Shown here: piece by piece, positions 44,994 to 54,217 of the stretch
Position numbering within the stretch: position 1 is the first letter of the stretch
Layout: every line of letters starts with the position of its first letter
From: Opitutales bacterium
Lineage (GTDB): Bacteria; Verrucomicrobiota; Verrucomicrobiia; Opitutales; Seribacteraceae
Assembly: GCA_028042835.1 (NCBI GenBank)
Contig: JAOFOL010000002.1
Span: 44,415 to 108,414 of the forward strand
DNA length: 64,000 nt
Direction: 5' to 3'
Position numbers and translations under genes: made by a program
Notes under the pieces: model-generated
What the model was told of the DNA's origin: nothing
Databases searched by the model: none
Seen by the model: only the letters and a program-made list of their open reading frames with translations

Positions 44994-46523
44994 ATGAACA
45001 GTATTCTACAAATAATTCTACTTTCATTTTGCCAAGTTATTATTTTCACCCAAGTTGTAATTGCTGATGATAATTCCAGTAAGAGTACACAAGTAAATAA
45101 AAATCAATCTACAGTTAGCGAAAAATCAACCCACCCCGGAGAAGGTAATGCTGAACCAGAAATAGTTTTCCCCGAGAGGAAAACTATTCGTAATACCATA
45201 ACCTTGAAAGGCTTTATCGAAGACCCTGATGCAGTATCTATTTCCATTGACACTCAAAACTGGTCGGATTTACGAGTCAGTTCTCCTCCTGTTCACGGCA
45301 AAACTATAAAAAAAGATGAAATTATATTGAAATTAGATATGGAAAAAATCAGGAACCATATCCAAGTGATTTCCCATGACCTAACAATGTTGGATCTTAA
45401 TAAAGAAATTCTGCAAGCAGAGATCAAGCTAGCTGAAGAACTTGCATCTCTTGAGAAAGATGAAATCAATCGATTCGAAAAATATGTGAAGGAAGACTAC
45501 AATCGTTATCATGAAATTTATTTACCTTTTGATAAAAGGTCTGCTGAAATGAGTCTTAAAAGGTACGAAGAAAACCTTGCTTACACCGCAGAAGAGCTTA
45601 ACCAACTTAAAAAAATGTATCAAGCGGATGACCTAACAGAAGAGACCGAAGAAATTATCCTTCAACGAGCTCAAAACCAGTATGAACATGCCAAATTTTC
45701 CTTAGAGGCAGCCAAGATCAGAAACGAAGAATTCATGAACATCCAACTTCCCCGTGGCAAAACTGCCACTGATGCAAATTTTAATCGTGAAAGATTGTCG
45801 ATTAAAACGATAAAGAAAATTAAGCCAAATCAACTAAATAGAAAGAAGTTGGAAGGAAAAAAATTGGTAGAGGAAAGAAAACAATTTGCAATGACCAAAG
45901 CCAAGATCGAAAAAGACCTAAAAATCATGGAAGCAATAAAAAGCCCATCTAATGGAATGTTGTTTTGGGGAACATTTGACCGGGGCAAATGGACAGGTGG
46001 CAATTCATTCAAAACCAAACTTCGAAAAGGTGGGGTTCTTAAATCACACGAAGATATTCTAACTATTTGTCCAAGTAAGAAAATTCAAGCTCGAATAAAT
46101 TTGCCTGAAAAAGACCTTCATCAAGTCAAAATTGGTAGTAAAACCGAACTCAAACTGACCGCATCTGATGATTTGAAAATTAAAAGTTCAATCAGATCGA
46201 TAAGTAAAACTCCTGTAGACCCAGGTATATTTGACCTTACGGCAGATTTCGTTCTGCCAAAGGGTTTTACCTCACCCGTACCTGGTTCTGCTTGTTCAAT
46301 TGAATGTGTGACCTACTACCGCGAAAATGCAATCACCCTGCCCTCCTCGGTTATAAAATCTGATGACGATAGCCCGGAATCTAAATTTGTATATGTTCTT
46401 ACCAAAAAAGGAAAACAGCAAAGGAAGAATATTGAAATCGGAAAAAAATCGGGGAAATCAGTCGAGATTCTTTCTGGTATCCGAATGGGTATGAAAGTCC
46501 TTAAAGACAAGCTCGCAGATTAA
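44994..46523 (+). CDS. periplasmic HlyD/membrane-fusion-type protein
   Basis: Signal peptide (LQIILLSFCQVIIFTQVVIA) followed by a low-complexity Ser/Asn-rich linker, a beta-rich lipoyl/barrel half (VHGKTIKKDEIILKLDMEK), a long alpha-hairpin of about 200 residues, the second lipoyl half (AIKSPSNGMLFWG), and a beta-barrel/membrane-proximal domain ending in GIRMGMKVLKDKLAD. This is the membrane-fusion (adaptor) architecture. No inner-membrane pump or TolC gene is next to it; the following gene encodes a secreted repeat protein 26 nt downstream. Substrate unknown. Confidence 0.75.
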   Translation: MNSILQIILLSFCQVIIFTQVVIADDNSSKSTQVNKNQSTVSEKSTHPGEGNAEPEIVFPERKTIRNTITLKGFIEDPDAVSISIDTQNWSDLRVSSPPVHGKTIKKDEIILKLDMEKIRNHIQVISHDLTMLDLNKEILQAEIKLAEELASLEKDEINRFEKYVKEDYNRYHEIYLPFDKRSAEMSLKRYEENLAYTAEELNQLKKMYQADDLTEETEEIILQRAQNQYEHAKFSLEAAKIRNEEFMNIQLPRGKTATDANFNRERLSIKTIKKIKPNQLNRKKLEGKKLVEERKQFAMTKAKIEKDLKIMEAIKSPSNGMLFWGTFDRGKWTGGNSFKTKLRKGGVLKSHEDILTICPSKKIQARINLPEKDLHQVKIGSKTELKLTASDDLKIKSSIRSISKTPVDPGIFDLTADFVLPKGFTSPVPGSACSIECVTYYRENAITLPSSVIKSDDDSPESKFVYVLTKKGKQQRKNIEIGKKSGKSVEILSGIRMGMKVLKDKLAD

Positions 46524-46549
46524 CCAAGTCTACCTAAACCATACATAAT

Positions 46550-47719
46550 ATGGATTGGTACAGACTACTTATCATTTCACTCGTTCTGCTTTCATGTAAA
46601 AATGAGTCCTATGCCAAAATAGAATCTAATACTACCAAGATTCAGACAAAACCTGAATACTCTTTATTAGAAATAGGTGAATGTTTAGACAAAGGTGCCC
46701 GATTCCTCCTGGATAGACAAAATCCTGATGGATCATGGGGTTCAGCGCGACAAACCAAGGGACTTAATATTTTCGCACCCGTCCCTGGTTCTCACCGTGC
46801 TTTTCGATTAGCTGTAACTGCTTTATCGGTTTCTGCTCTCTTAGAAATCAAAGCAAACGATCCAAACTATGCGAAGTGCCTCCAAGTAAGTCAGCAGTAT
46901 TTACTTGATAAACTTCCCGAACTTAGAAGAGCCAGTCCCATGGCTCTTTACAATGTATGGGCACATGCATATGGACTGCAGGCTTTAAGCCGGATGCATG
47001 ACTTATCAGATAAAAAGAGTAAAAAGAAAAAAATAATAGAAGTGATGAACCAGCAAATTAAGATGCTTCAAACCTATGAATCCATCGATGGAGGTTGGGG
47101 ATATTACGATTTTAATGCTCAAACCAAACAACCTTCTGGTTCATCCATATCATTTGTTAATGCTACTGGACTTGTTGCCCTAAAAGAAGCAGAAGAAGCC
47201 GGTGCCACCGTTCCTAAAAGGTTAGTATTACGAGCTTTAGAGGCAATTAAAAGGCAAAGGCTTCCAGATCACAGCTATCTGTATGGAGAATATTTGAAAT
47301 ACCGACCACGCCATGGAATTAACCGTCCTGCTGGTAGCCTTGGCCGTTCAAACGCCTGTAATTACGCATTGCAAGTCTGGGGAGACGAGACCATTACAGA
47401 AAAAGTTCATAAAATATGCCTCGATCGATTAATTAAAAGGAACGGTTGGCTCGATGTTGCCCGAAAACGCCCGATTCCTCATGAATCATGGTTCGCAGTA
47501 GCCGGATATTTTTTTTACTATGGACATCTTTATGCGGCATATTGTGTAGATAGTATCCCCACTGGAGATCAACCTAAATACCAAAAACAACTCGCCAAAA
47601 TATTGGTACCCCTACAGGAAAAAGATGGCTCGTGGTGGGACTTCCCGTTCTATGATTACCACCAACAATATGGTACGGCAATGGCACTGCTAAGCCTTAA
47701 GAGGTGCCTACCTCAATAA
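46550..47719 (+). CDS. secreted prenyltransferase/squalene-oxidase-repeat protein
   Basis: Lipoprotein-like N-terminus with a lipobox (LVLLSCKNE), then an alpha/alpha-toroid with repeats: KGARFLLDRQNPDGSWG, ISFVNATGLVALKEAEEA, and LVPLQEKDGSWWDFPFYDY. These are the QW-type repeats of the terpene cyclase/prenyltransferase fold. The catalytic Asp-rich motif of squalene-hopene cyclase is not visible. Such secreted toroid proteins are common in Planctomycetes and Verrucomicrobiota and their function is unknown. It overlaps the convergent acylphosphatase by 7 nt. Confidence 0.78.
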   Translation: MDWYRLLIISLVLLSCKNESYAKIESNTTKIQTKPEYSLLEIGECLDKGARFLLDRQNPDGSWGSARQTKGLNIFAPVPGSHRAFRLAVTALSVSALLEIKANDPNYAKCLQVSQQYLLDKLPELRRASPMALYNVWAHAYGLQALSRMHDLSDKKSKKKKIIEVMNQQIKMLQTYESIDGGWGYYDFNAQTKQPSGSSISFVNATGLVALKEAEEAGATVPKRLVLRALEAIKRQRLPDHSYLYGEYLKYRPRHGINRPAGSLGRSNACNYALQVWGDETITEKVHKICLDRLIKRNGWLDVARKRPIPHESWFAVAGYFFYYGHLYAAYCVDSIPTGDQPKYQKQLAKILVPLQEKDGSWWDFPFYDYHQQYGTAMALLSLKRCLPQ

Positions 47720-47979
47720 AGAATCCTAAAATCACCATAGTGAGGATCACCTCCCCTATTTTCAGACCTTCGACTTATCCAATACCCACGCATTCTTTCG
47801 TCGACTCTTTTTTGAGCTTCATCCACACATTCTGTTGTACCCTCAATTAAGAGTTCGACACTACCATCGGCCAAATTTCTTACAAAACCTGTGACCTCAG
47901 AACCTTTCAACGCCTCTGATGTATTCCACCGAAAACCAACACCCTGAACTCTACCCTTGTAAATAATTCGCCTCCTCAT
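47713..47979 (-). CDS. acyP: acylphosphatase
   Basis: Small acylphosphatase with the conserved GRVQGVGFRWNT (catalytic Arg) and GFVRNLADGSVEL (catalytic Asn). It hydrolyses acyl phosphates. 88 residues from the Met at 47979; an upstream Met at 47988 adds three residues. It is monocistronic, and its 3' end overlaps that of the gene on the other strand. Confidence 0.92.
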   Translation of the reverse strand: MRRRIIYKGRVQGVGFRWNTSEALKGSEVTGFVRNLADGSVELLIEGTTECVDEAQKRVDERMRGYWISRRSENRGGDPHYGDFRILY

Positions 47980-48092
47980 AAATATCATCTCATTTAACTA
48001 AAAGTTTTGGGTAAAACACATTGACCTTTCAATAACTTACGATGAAAGTATTTGCATGGCGAAAGATTCTTGTTCAACTTAGGGAGTAGATT

Positions 48093-48761
48093 ATGAGTCA
48101 ATATGATTTCGATGGTAGTAACGAAGGGGATTGGGATGACGCAGGGGACCTTGCTTGGAATGAATCTGATTGGCAGGTTTTCCTTAGAAATTCGGATAAA
48201 GAAGTGGTTCGTTTCATGACCGCCTACAATAAAGTTAAAGATCAAGATGACAGGTTAGATGCTGCAGCCAATCTCATGGGTTGGCAGAGAGATGACTGGT
48301 CTTCCACAGATGAAATAGAATTTGATGAGAATGACATGCCTTTAATTAAACCTGTAGATATTGAAGAAATCAATAGTATGGATCCATATACTATTCACAG
48401 GCATCCAATCTACATTACATCAAGTGCTTTGTTTTCCTACCTAAGAGCTTCATGGGAACAATTGATGCGTAAAAACAAACAATCAAATGATACTGATTTG
48501 GCATGGGGATATAGTGTAAGTTTATCGGACGCCGAAAAGCATTGTATTATGGCTGCCAATTCCTTGGACCTAGGTGATTTTTTGCTCGCAGTATGTCATT
48601 TTAAAAAAGCACATTCTGCTCTTAATGAATCGATGCGTATAAATCGTTTATTTACACATAACAGTAATAAAAAACTAAAAGTTTATCAGGAAGAAACCAA
48701 TAGATGTATGTATGACCTTCGTGAAATTTGGTTACGGGTGATGAGTGATTGTCGCAAATAA
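48093..48761 (+). CDS. hypothetical cytosolic protein
   Basis: 222 residues with an acidic, Trp-rich N-terminus (GDWDDAGDLAWNESDWQVF), a DDWSSTDEIEFDEND segment and a helical C-terminal half with a possible TPR-like pair (AANSLDLGDFLLAVCHFKKAHSALNES). No signal peptide. I do not recognise the family. It is flanked by the divergent acylphosphatase and the downstream sulfatase 75 nt away, with no operon partner. Confidence 0.6.
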   Translation: MSQYDFDGSNEGDWDDAGDLAWNESDWQVFLRNSDKEVVRFMTAYNKVKDQDDRLDAAANLMGWQRDDWSSTDEIEFDENDMPLIKPVDIEEINSMDPYTIHRHPIYITSSALFSYLRASWEQLMRKNKQSNDTDLAWGYSVSLSDAEKHCIMAANSLDLGDFLLAVCHFKKAHSALNESMRINRLFTHNSNKKLKVYQEETNRCMYDLREIWLRVMSDCRK

Positions 48762-48835
48762 CATTTTCACCATGATCATTAATGAATCAAAAAAATCCTA
48801 GTCTGCTGAGGATTTGATATTTCTTCCCATTAATT

Positions 48836-50278
48836 ATGATTCTAAAGTACATTTTATTATTAGTATTTACCCTCCCTATCTCATTTGGGTTTTCCAATGA
48901 GAAAAAACCGAATATTCTTTTTATATTTGCGGATGATCAATGCTATGAAACTATAGGTGCATTAGGCATTACTGATATTGAAACTCCAAACCTAGACCGA
49001 TTGATGGAATCGGGAACTAGTTTCACCCGTGCTTACAATATGGGTTCATGGAGCGGAGCGGTCTGTGTAGCGAGTAGACATATGTTAAATACCGGCAGGT
49101 TTATCTGGCAGGCACAGCAAGCCTCCAATGACGCTGAAAAGGAAAGAAGCTCGGGTCGATGGTGGTCGGAGTATCTTAAAAAAGCTGGATACAAGACTTA
49201 CATGACAGGAAAATGGCATGTTCGTGCAAGTGCAGAAAAGTGCTTTGATGTGGTCAGTAATGTTCGAGGCGGAATGCCAAATCAAACTCCAGAAGGATAT
49301 AATCGCCCATTAGTAGGTATGCCTGACCCTTGGAGCCCGTACGATTCCACATTCGAGGGATTTTGGAAAGGAGGAAAACATTGGAGTGAAGTAACTGCTG
49401 ATGATGCGATATCATTTTTCAAAGAGGCTAAGAAACACCTTCAAGAAGAACCTTTTTTTGCCTATGTTGCTTTCAATGCCCCTCATGATCCAAGGCAAGC
49501 ACCAAAATCGTTTATAGATAAATATCCTCTAGATCGCATAAAAATCCCTCCCAGTTTCCTATCAGAATATCCTTACAAGAATGAAATTAAGTGCCCACAT
49601 AACCTGCGCGATGAACGGCTCGCACCGATGCCACGGACCAAGCATTCTATAAAAGTTAACCGACAAGAATATTATGCCATAATTACGCACATGGATGAAC
49701 AAATCGGTAAAATCCTCGATGAATTAGAAAACTCGGGGATGGGTAAAAATACCTATATTTTCTTTTCGGCTGATCATGGACTTGGAGTAGGGCATCACGG
49801 TCTTTTGGGAAAGCAGAATCTTTACGAACACAGCACGAGAGTTCCCTTCATTGTCAAAGGACCAGGAATCCCAAAGAAAAAGAAAATCACAGCACCAATT
49901 TACCTTCAAGATATAATGCCTAGTACTCTTGCTATTGCCGGTGTAGAAAAACCTAACCATGTACAATTCCACAACATTTTACCCCTAGCAAAAGGCCAAG
50001 ATAAGAAATCTCCATACAAAGAAATTTATGGGGCATATCTAGATGCTCAACGTTCTATCACCGTCGGTAATACAAAAATTCTAGTCTATCCAAATGTACC
50101 CATTATTCGAGTTTATGATATTTTTCGCGATCCATTTGAATTGAAAGACATAGCAAAAACAAAAAAAGGGAAATCAATAATTGCCCAATTATTTCCGAGA
50201 CTGATTCGTCTACAAAATCAAATGGGTGACAATTTAGATCTACGTAAAAGTTTTCCCTCTCTTGCCTCTAAAATCTAA
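48836..50278 (+). CDS. secreted type I sulfatase (formylglycine-dependent)
   Basis: Arylsulfatase-family hydrolase exported by a signal peptide (ILKYILLLVFTLPISFG). Motifs: PNILFIFADDQ (metal), C77-V-A-S-R81 followed by MLNTGR (FGly site, C-x-A-S-R variant), KWHV, HDPRQAP and SADHGLGVGHHG (metal Asp-His). It probably acts on sulfated marine polysaccharides. The Cys requires oxidation by a formylglycine-generating enzyme; the SUMF1-like protein at 16001 lacks the first catalytic Cys and is unlikely to do this. 480 residues, complete. Confidence 0.9.
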   Translation: MILKYILLLVFTLPISFGFSNEKKPNILFIFADDQCYETIGALGITDIETPNLDRLMESGTSFTRAYNMGSWSGAVCVASRHMLNTGRFIWQAQQASNDAEKERSSGRWWSEYLKKAGYKTYMTGKWHVRASAEKCFDVVSNVRGGMPNQTPEGYNRPLVGMPDPWSPYDSTFEGFWKGGKHWSEVTADDAISFFKEAKKHLQEEPFFAYVAFNAPHDPRQAPKSFIDKYPLDRIKIPPSFLSEYPYKNEIKCPHNLRDERLAPMPRTKHSIKVNRQEYYAIITHMDEQIGKILDELENSGMGKNTYIFFSADHGLGVGHHGLLGKQNLYEHSTRVPFIVKGPGIPKKKKITAPIYLQDIMPSTLAIAGVEKPNHVQFHNILPLAKGQDKKSPYKEIYGAYLDAQRSITVGNTKILVYPNVPIIRVYDIFRDPFELKDIAKTKKGKSIIAQLFPRLIRLQNQMGDNLDLRKSFPSLASKI

Positions 50279-50309
50279 TTTTATGGGGATCCACCCTTGC
50301 TACATTGCT

Positions 50310-51560
50310 TTACTTTTCAGAAAGCTCTAAACATAAAAGTCTTCGACTGTCCCTAGCAAACAAGACTCCATTTGAGTATGCGAAATGAGCTCTGCCTGTT
50401 CCTAAAATTTGCTGTTGGAATAATATGGTGAATGCATTGTGGTCGGCTTTAAATATTAATAATTCTCCATCCTCGGTAAGGCTGACAATTTTACTTCCTA
50501 AGCGAATGAGATTTCCTGTAGTAAGTCTTTTACTACTCCACATAATATATCCATCTTTAATTCGAACGCACCGTAAAATTGTTCCTCGCTCTTGCCTACC
50601 ATGAAACCCAAATAGGTAACCTTTATGAGATACTGGGGTTGAATAATGACAATCAAGAATCCCGCCCTTCTTCCACCTGCTTTCAAAATTAGGGTAAGCA
50701 CTACTTCTGTTTTGGGAAAAACTCCATAAACCTGCCCCAACATCATAACAAGATGACAGAAATAATCCTCCTTCTAACACCAGGGGACTTGCTGCGTTAA
50801 CGGAAGCATTGATGGGTGAACGAAATTCATCAAAATATACTTCTTTACCTGAATGAAAATCGATGACCACTAGTCCTTCTTTCATAAAACCAACAACAAG
50901 AATATTATCTCCATCATTAATAGGAACTACGGATGCATAATCATTGGTGTAAGCCTTTCCTTCCCATAAAGTCTTTCCAGTAAGAAGAGAAAAAGCCACG
51001 ATACCTGCCCGGTCGCCTCCCACATCAAGAATAACTTTATCTTTCAATATTAAAGGAGAAGAGCATCTGCCAAAAAATCCCTGTGGTGAACCAAATTCTT
51101 TTTTTAAGTCCCTAACCCAGATAAGTTTACCACTGACTGAATCTAATCCATGGAGTAAACCTTGTGGACCGTGAGTTACAAGAATTTTTTGGCTTACAGC
51201 AGGTGTTGAACGCGGACCATCCTTCATTCCAAATGAGTCACGATAATCAGAAAGATATGTAAAACGCCATTTCCTCTCTCCACTCATAATATCCCAAGCA
51301 GTCACATTTTCATTTTCTTCAATTCGGTCATGTAAGTATACAAGTCCCTCACTAACAACGGGAGAAGACCACCCATTACCTACTGATACTTTCCAAAGAA
51401 CTTCTAACTCTTGATTATTTTTGACCGTATTTATTTCTTTATCCATGGACCCATCATGGTTAGGCCCCAACCAATTAGACCAATCCCCTGAACCTAAACA
51501 AAAGGTTGGGAAAGATAACAATAGAATAACCCAAAAAGAACTTTTCTTCGCTTTACTCAT
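50310..51560 (-). CDS. secreted PQQ-repeat beta-propeller protein
   Basis: Signal peptide (FWVILLLSFPTFCLGSG), then at least four propeller blades with PQQ-like repeats: TAWDIMSGERKWRF, LDSVSGKLIWVRDL, VAFSLLTGKTLWEGK and VVIDFHSGKEVYFDE. The WSNWLGPNHDGS start is typical of the BamB-like/PQQ-binding-like proteins of Planctomycetes and Verrucomicrobiota. No catalytic residues for an alcohol dehydrogenase are visible, so PQQ binding is not implied. It is 23 nt upstream of the same-strand DUF362 gene's 3' end and may be co-transcribed with it. Confidence 0.8.
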   Translation of the reverse strand: MSKAKKSSFWVILLLSFPTFCLGSGDWSNWLGPNHDGSMDKEINTVKNNQELEVLWKVSVGNGWSSPVVSEGLVYLHDRIEENENVTAWDIMSGERKWRFTYLSDYRDSFGMKDGPRSTPAVSQKILVTHGPQGLLHGLDSVSGKLIWVRDLKKEFGSPQGFFGRCSSPLILKDKVILDVGGDRAGIVAFSLLTGKTLWEGKAYTNDYASVVPINDGDNILVVGFMKEGLVVIDFHSGKEVYFDEFRSPINASVNAASPLVLEGGLFLSSCYDVGAGLWSFSQNRSSAYPNFESRWKKGGILDCHYSTPVSHKGYLFGFHGRQERGTILRCVRIKDGYIMWSSKRLTTGNLIRLGSKIVSLTEDGELLIFKADHNAFTILFQQQILGTGRAHFAYSNGVLFARDSRRLLCLELSEK

Positions 51561-51583
51561 TTTGACTACGATAAAGAGGGCTT

Positions 51584-52666
51584 TCAGTTGCGCATCTTTT
51601 TTAGAATAGTTTTGCGAGGAACTCCCAACCCTAATTCTTCAGCATATCTAAGAAGTAAAGAATTCGTCACTGACCTCACTGAAAAACCACGCTCTTTTCT
51701 TTGTTTATTAATTACCTTCCACGCCAAGTAATCTATAGCGAAAGGATTCCTTCCTAGTAAAAAGCTAGATTCTTTTTCCGAAAATTGAGAATCAAATCTT
51801 TGTCCATTAGCAATTTGAAATGTGCTAAAATCTAAAATTGAAAATATTCTCTTATCCCAAATTTCAGGAATTGCCATTACCTCTGCTACAGTAGCAGGCG
51901 CCATTGTTTTTTTCTGCCTAAATCGACCATGATTACTCATCGAACCCAAGGTCATGTTTGATGAAGCTCCATCGATTCCTAAAAAAACATCATCCTTTGG
52001 AACAGCGAGGTTGATCCAATATGCATCTTCGAAAATAGGAGCAGGAAGATAACTCTTTCTTTCTTGCTGTAAACGAGCCGTTGCGTCCGTTGGAAATTTC
52101 AGGATAAACTTTGCTCGGTCAAAAGATGTGGGAGGTAAAGGACTATCATGAAACCAACCAGCCAGGAAATAACCAGGATCTAAAGAGCTAATAACTCGAT
52201 GCCCTTTGAAATCATTGCTCCCTCCTGAATCAGCTAAAAAGCCTGCTGCTTTTAACCCATCCACGTTCCGGTCAAAAAGAACAATGTTTTGTTTTTTGAA
52301 TCCACGCCTTTTTAACCATTCAAGGAGAGCTTCCACCAAAAAAACTGATGTATGCATTCCTGGAGCATAAGTAGTTTCTAGTTTAATCGCGATTTTTGGA
52401 TATGCTTGAGGTTCGATCTTCAATAAATGATCCTCTTCAAAAGATGATAAGACTTTCTGTAAATTATCAAAATACTCCTCTGCGTTATTTCCTGCCCTGC
52501 CTAAATAAGAAAACATTTCTTCAACTTGTTGAGTTGATGAAGTAGAGGTATTTAAATCATTTTTTTGATAAATCGATGTACCTTCTTCTGCAAAAACGAA
52601 GAAAGATGTGAATAAGGAAATAATAAATAAAGCTACCATAACTTGACGTTTACCGATACTATGCAA
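51584..52666 (-). CDS. secreted DUF362 protein
   Basis: Signal peptide (MVALFIISLFTSFFVFA, from the internal Met at 52639, or with nine more residues from 52666) and a DUF362-like core: YPKIAIKLETTYAPGMHTSV, IVLFDRNVDGLKAAGF, a KFPTDATARL stretch and LGSMSNHGRFRQKK. DUF362 is uncharacterised; some members carry Fe-S cluster domains, but no such Cys cluster is present here. It is divergent from the TPR lipoprotein, with only 11 nt between the outermost start codons. Confidence 0.7.
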   Translation of the reverse strand: MHSIGKRQVMVALFIISLFTSFFVFAEEGTSIYQKNDLNTSTSSTQQVEEMFSYLGRAGNNAEEYFDNLQKVLSSFEEDHLLKIEPQAYPKIAIKLETTYAPGMHTSVFLVEALLEWLKRRGFKKQNIVLFDRNVDGLKAAGFLADSGGSNDFKGHRVISSLDPGYFLAGWFHDSPLPPTSFDRAKFILKFPTDATARLQQERKSYLPAPIFEDAYWINLAVPKDDVFLGIDGASSNMTLGSMSNHGRFRQKKTMAPATVAEVMAIPEIWDKRIFSILDFSTFQIANGQRFDSQFSEKESSFLLGRNPFAIDYLAWKVINKQRKERGFSVRSVTNSLLLRYAEELGLGVPRKTILKKMRN

Positions 52667-52677
52667 AAGAAATAATC

Positions 52678-54204
52678 ATGCGAATAGCAAACTTATCAAA
52701 ACTTATCTCGCTTTTAGGGTTGGTGCTACTTTATTTTTCAGGGTGCTCAGCAGAAAACTCAAATGATAATGATCCTTCAGCTGAAAGCTTAGAGACAGCT
52801 CCAGAAAAACAACTCCCAGACTTATCTGAAGCTGTGGAGAAAAGGTTCGAAGGGAAAACAAGTGAAGCAATCAAAATACTCAGAGACTTTAATGTCAAAT
52901 TCCCTGACTCACATGCCATCCTCATACAGCTAGCAAGGGCTCTACATGAATCTAATCAATATGCCTTAGCTTCCTTTAGGTTTGACCAAGCGATTTCAGC
53001 TGGAGCCCCCAAACAAGCACTTAAAGAAGCTGCCGTTTCTTACTCTTCGGCTGGAGACTATGAATCTTCAGCCAAAAGGTATGCGGATTACCTTGTTTTA
53101 GAAGATGATCCAAAGACATGGGTACAATACGGTCGCACATTAGCTAAAATTAAAAAAACGACCGATGCCATTAACGCATTTTCCAAAGGAGCCAATCTGC
53201 TAACATACGAAGACCGCCTCCTCATGGGCAACCTTTTCGCTGCAAAAAAACTTTTACCACAGGCTCAGTATTGGTATGAGGAAGCGTCAAAGGCAAATAA
53301 AGCTGATGCCGACCCACTCCTTAAAATTTTGCAAATCAAACTTAATAGCGGGGATGAAGATAAAGCGGAATCGCTAATCTTTGACCTAGAAAAAGTAAAT
53401 CCTGGCATCATCGATAAGACAGACCTTGCCGATGCATCAGCAAATTTGCTTCGACGCACGAAACTTGGAGTTTTTATTCGCAAAGGAATATCTCCCTTAG
53501 GTCTATCAGTTTCGCAACTAGTCTCTGGTTTAACTAAGTCAACGAACGCACAACCCAAGAAAGTTACTTCCGCTGGGCCAAAATTACCACCTACCAGGCC
53601 TTTGCTTGAGCCCTATCCTGATATTGAAACAAAATCAAATGAAGCCCTACCTGCTCCACCCGCGTTGATATCAAGTGCTGCTGAGAATCAAAGCTTAGCC
53701 AACGTATTTTCGTCTCCCCCAATAGATGTCAGTCCTGAACCTGTAATTTCTAATGTGGAAAATGCTCGAATCTCTTATCTTGACCGCAGATATCAAGATA
53801 CTTTGTCTTCTGCAAGAGCAGCATTAAAAGAAAACCCCAAGAACGCGGAAGCTTGGAAACTTTGTTCTCAGGCACATTTTCAGATAGGCGAAGCGCAGGA
53901 AGCAGAAATGACTATTCTTGAAGCAATAAGGCACGATCCAGTCAGCTTAAATATACGAATGGATTATTTGCGGATAGCTAGGGAAACCCTCAGTTCAAAT
54001 AGATATTTAGCAGAACTTGAAAAAGCTCGTGACATATTTCCTGAATCAAGTGATTTAGTATGGGAGCTGGCAAGAAGGTATCATTTAGTTGAACGAATGC
54101 CCGTTACCGCTGGTATACTTTACCGAAAAGTACTTGAATTAGAACCCGAGGGAAGTGGCCTTGCAAATCAAGCGGAAATGGAACTCCTTAAACTAAGGGA
54201 ATAA
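52678..54204 (+). CDS. TPR-repeat lipoprotein
   Basis: Signal sequence ending in a lipobox (FSGCSAE), then tandem tetratricopeptide-like helices (FPDSHAILIQLARALHESNQ, YALASFRFDQAISAG, NPKNAEAWKLCSQAHFQIGE), separated near residues 290-350 by a Pro/Ser-rich linker. Probably anchored in a membrane as a scaffold. It begins 11 nt from the divergent DUF362 gene and ends 13 nt before dnaG, so it could be the first gene of the dnaG-rpoD transcript. Confidence 0.75.
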   Translation: MRIANLSKLISLLGLVLLYFSGCSAENSNDNDPSAESLETAPEKQLPDLSEAVEKRFEGKTSEAIKILRDFNVKFPDSHAILIQLARALHESNQYALASFRFDQAISAGAPKQALKEAAVSYSSAGDYESSAKRYADYLVLEDDPKTWVQYGRTLAKIKKTTDAINAFSKGANLLTYEDRLLMGNLFAAKKLLPQAQYWYEEASKANKADADPLLKILQIKLNSGDEDKAESLIFDLEKVNPGIIDKTDLADASANLLRRTKLGVFIRKGISPLGLSVSQLVSGLTKSTNAQPKKVTSAGPKLPPTRPLLEPYPDIETKSNEALPAPPALISSAAENQSLANVFSSPPIDVSPEPVISNVENARISYLDRRYQDTLSSARAALKENPKNAEAWKLCSQAHFQIGEAQEAEMTILEAIRHDPVSLNIRMDYLRIARETLSSNRYLAELEKARDIFPESSDLVWELARRYHLVERMPVTAGILYRKVLELEPEGSGLANQAEMELLKLRE

Positions 54205-54217
54205 GTTCTATTTAATC

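Noticed and set aside
48793..48815. Hairpin AAATCCT ... AGGATTT downstream of the hypothetical gene at 48093
   Set aside because: AT-rich stem without a convincing run of T after it; too weak to call a terminator.
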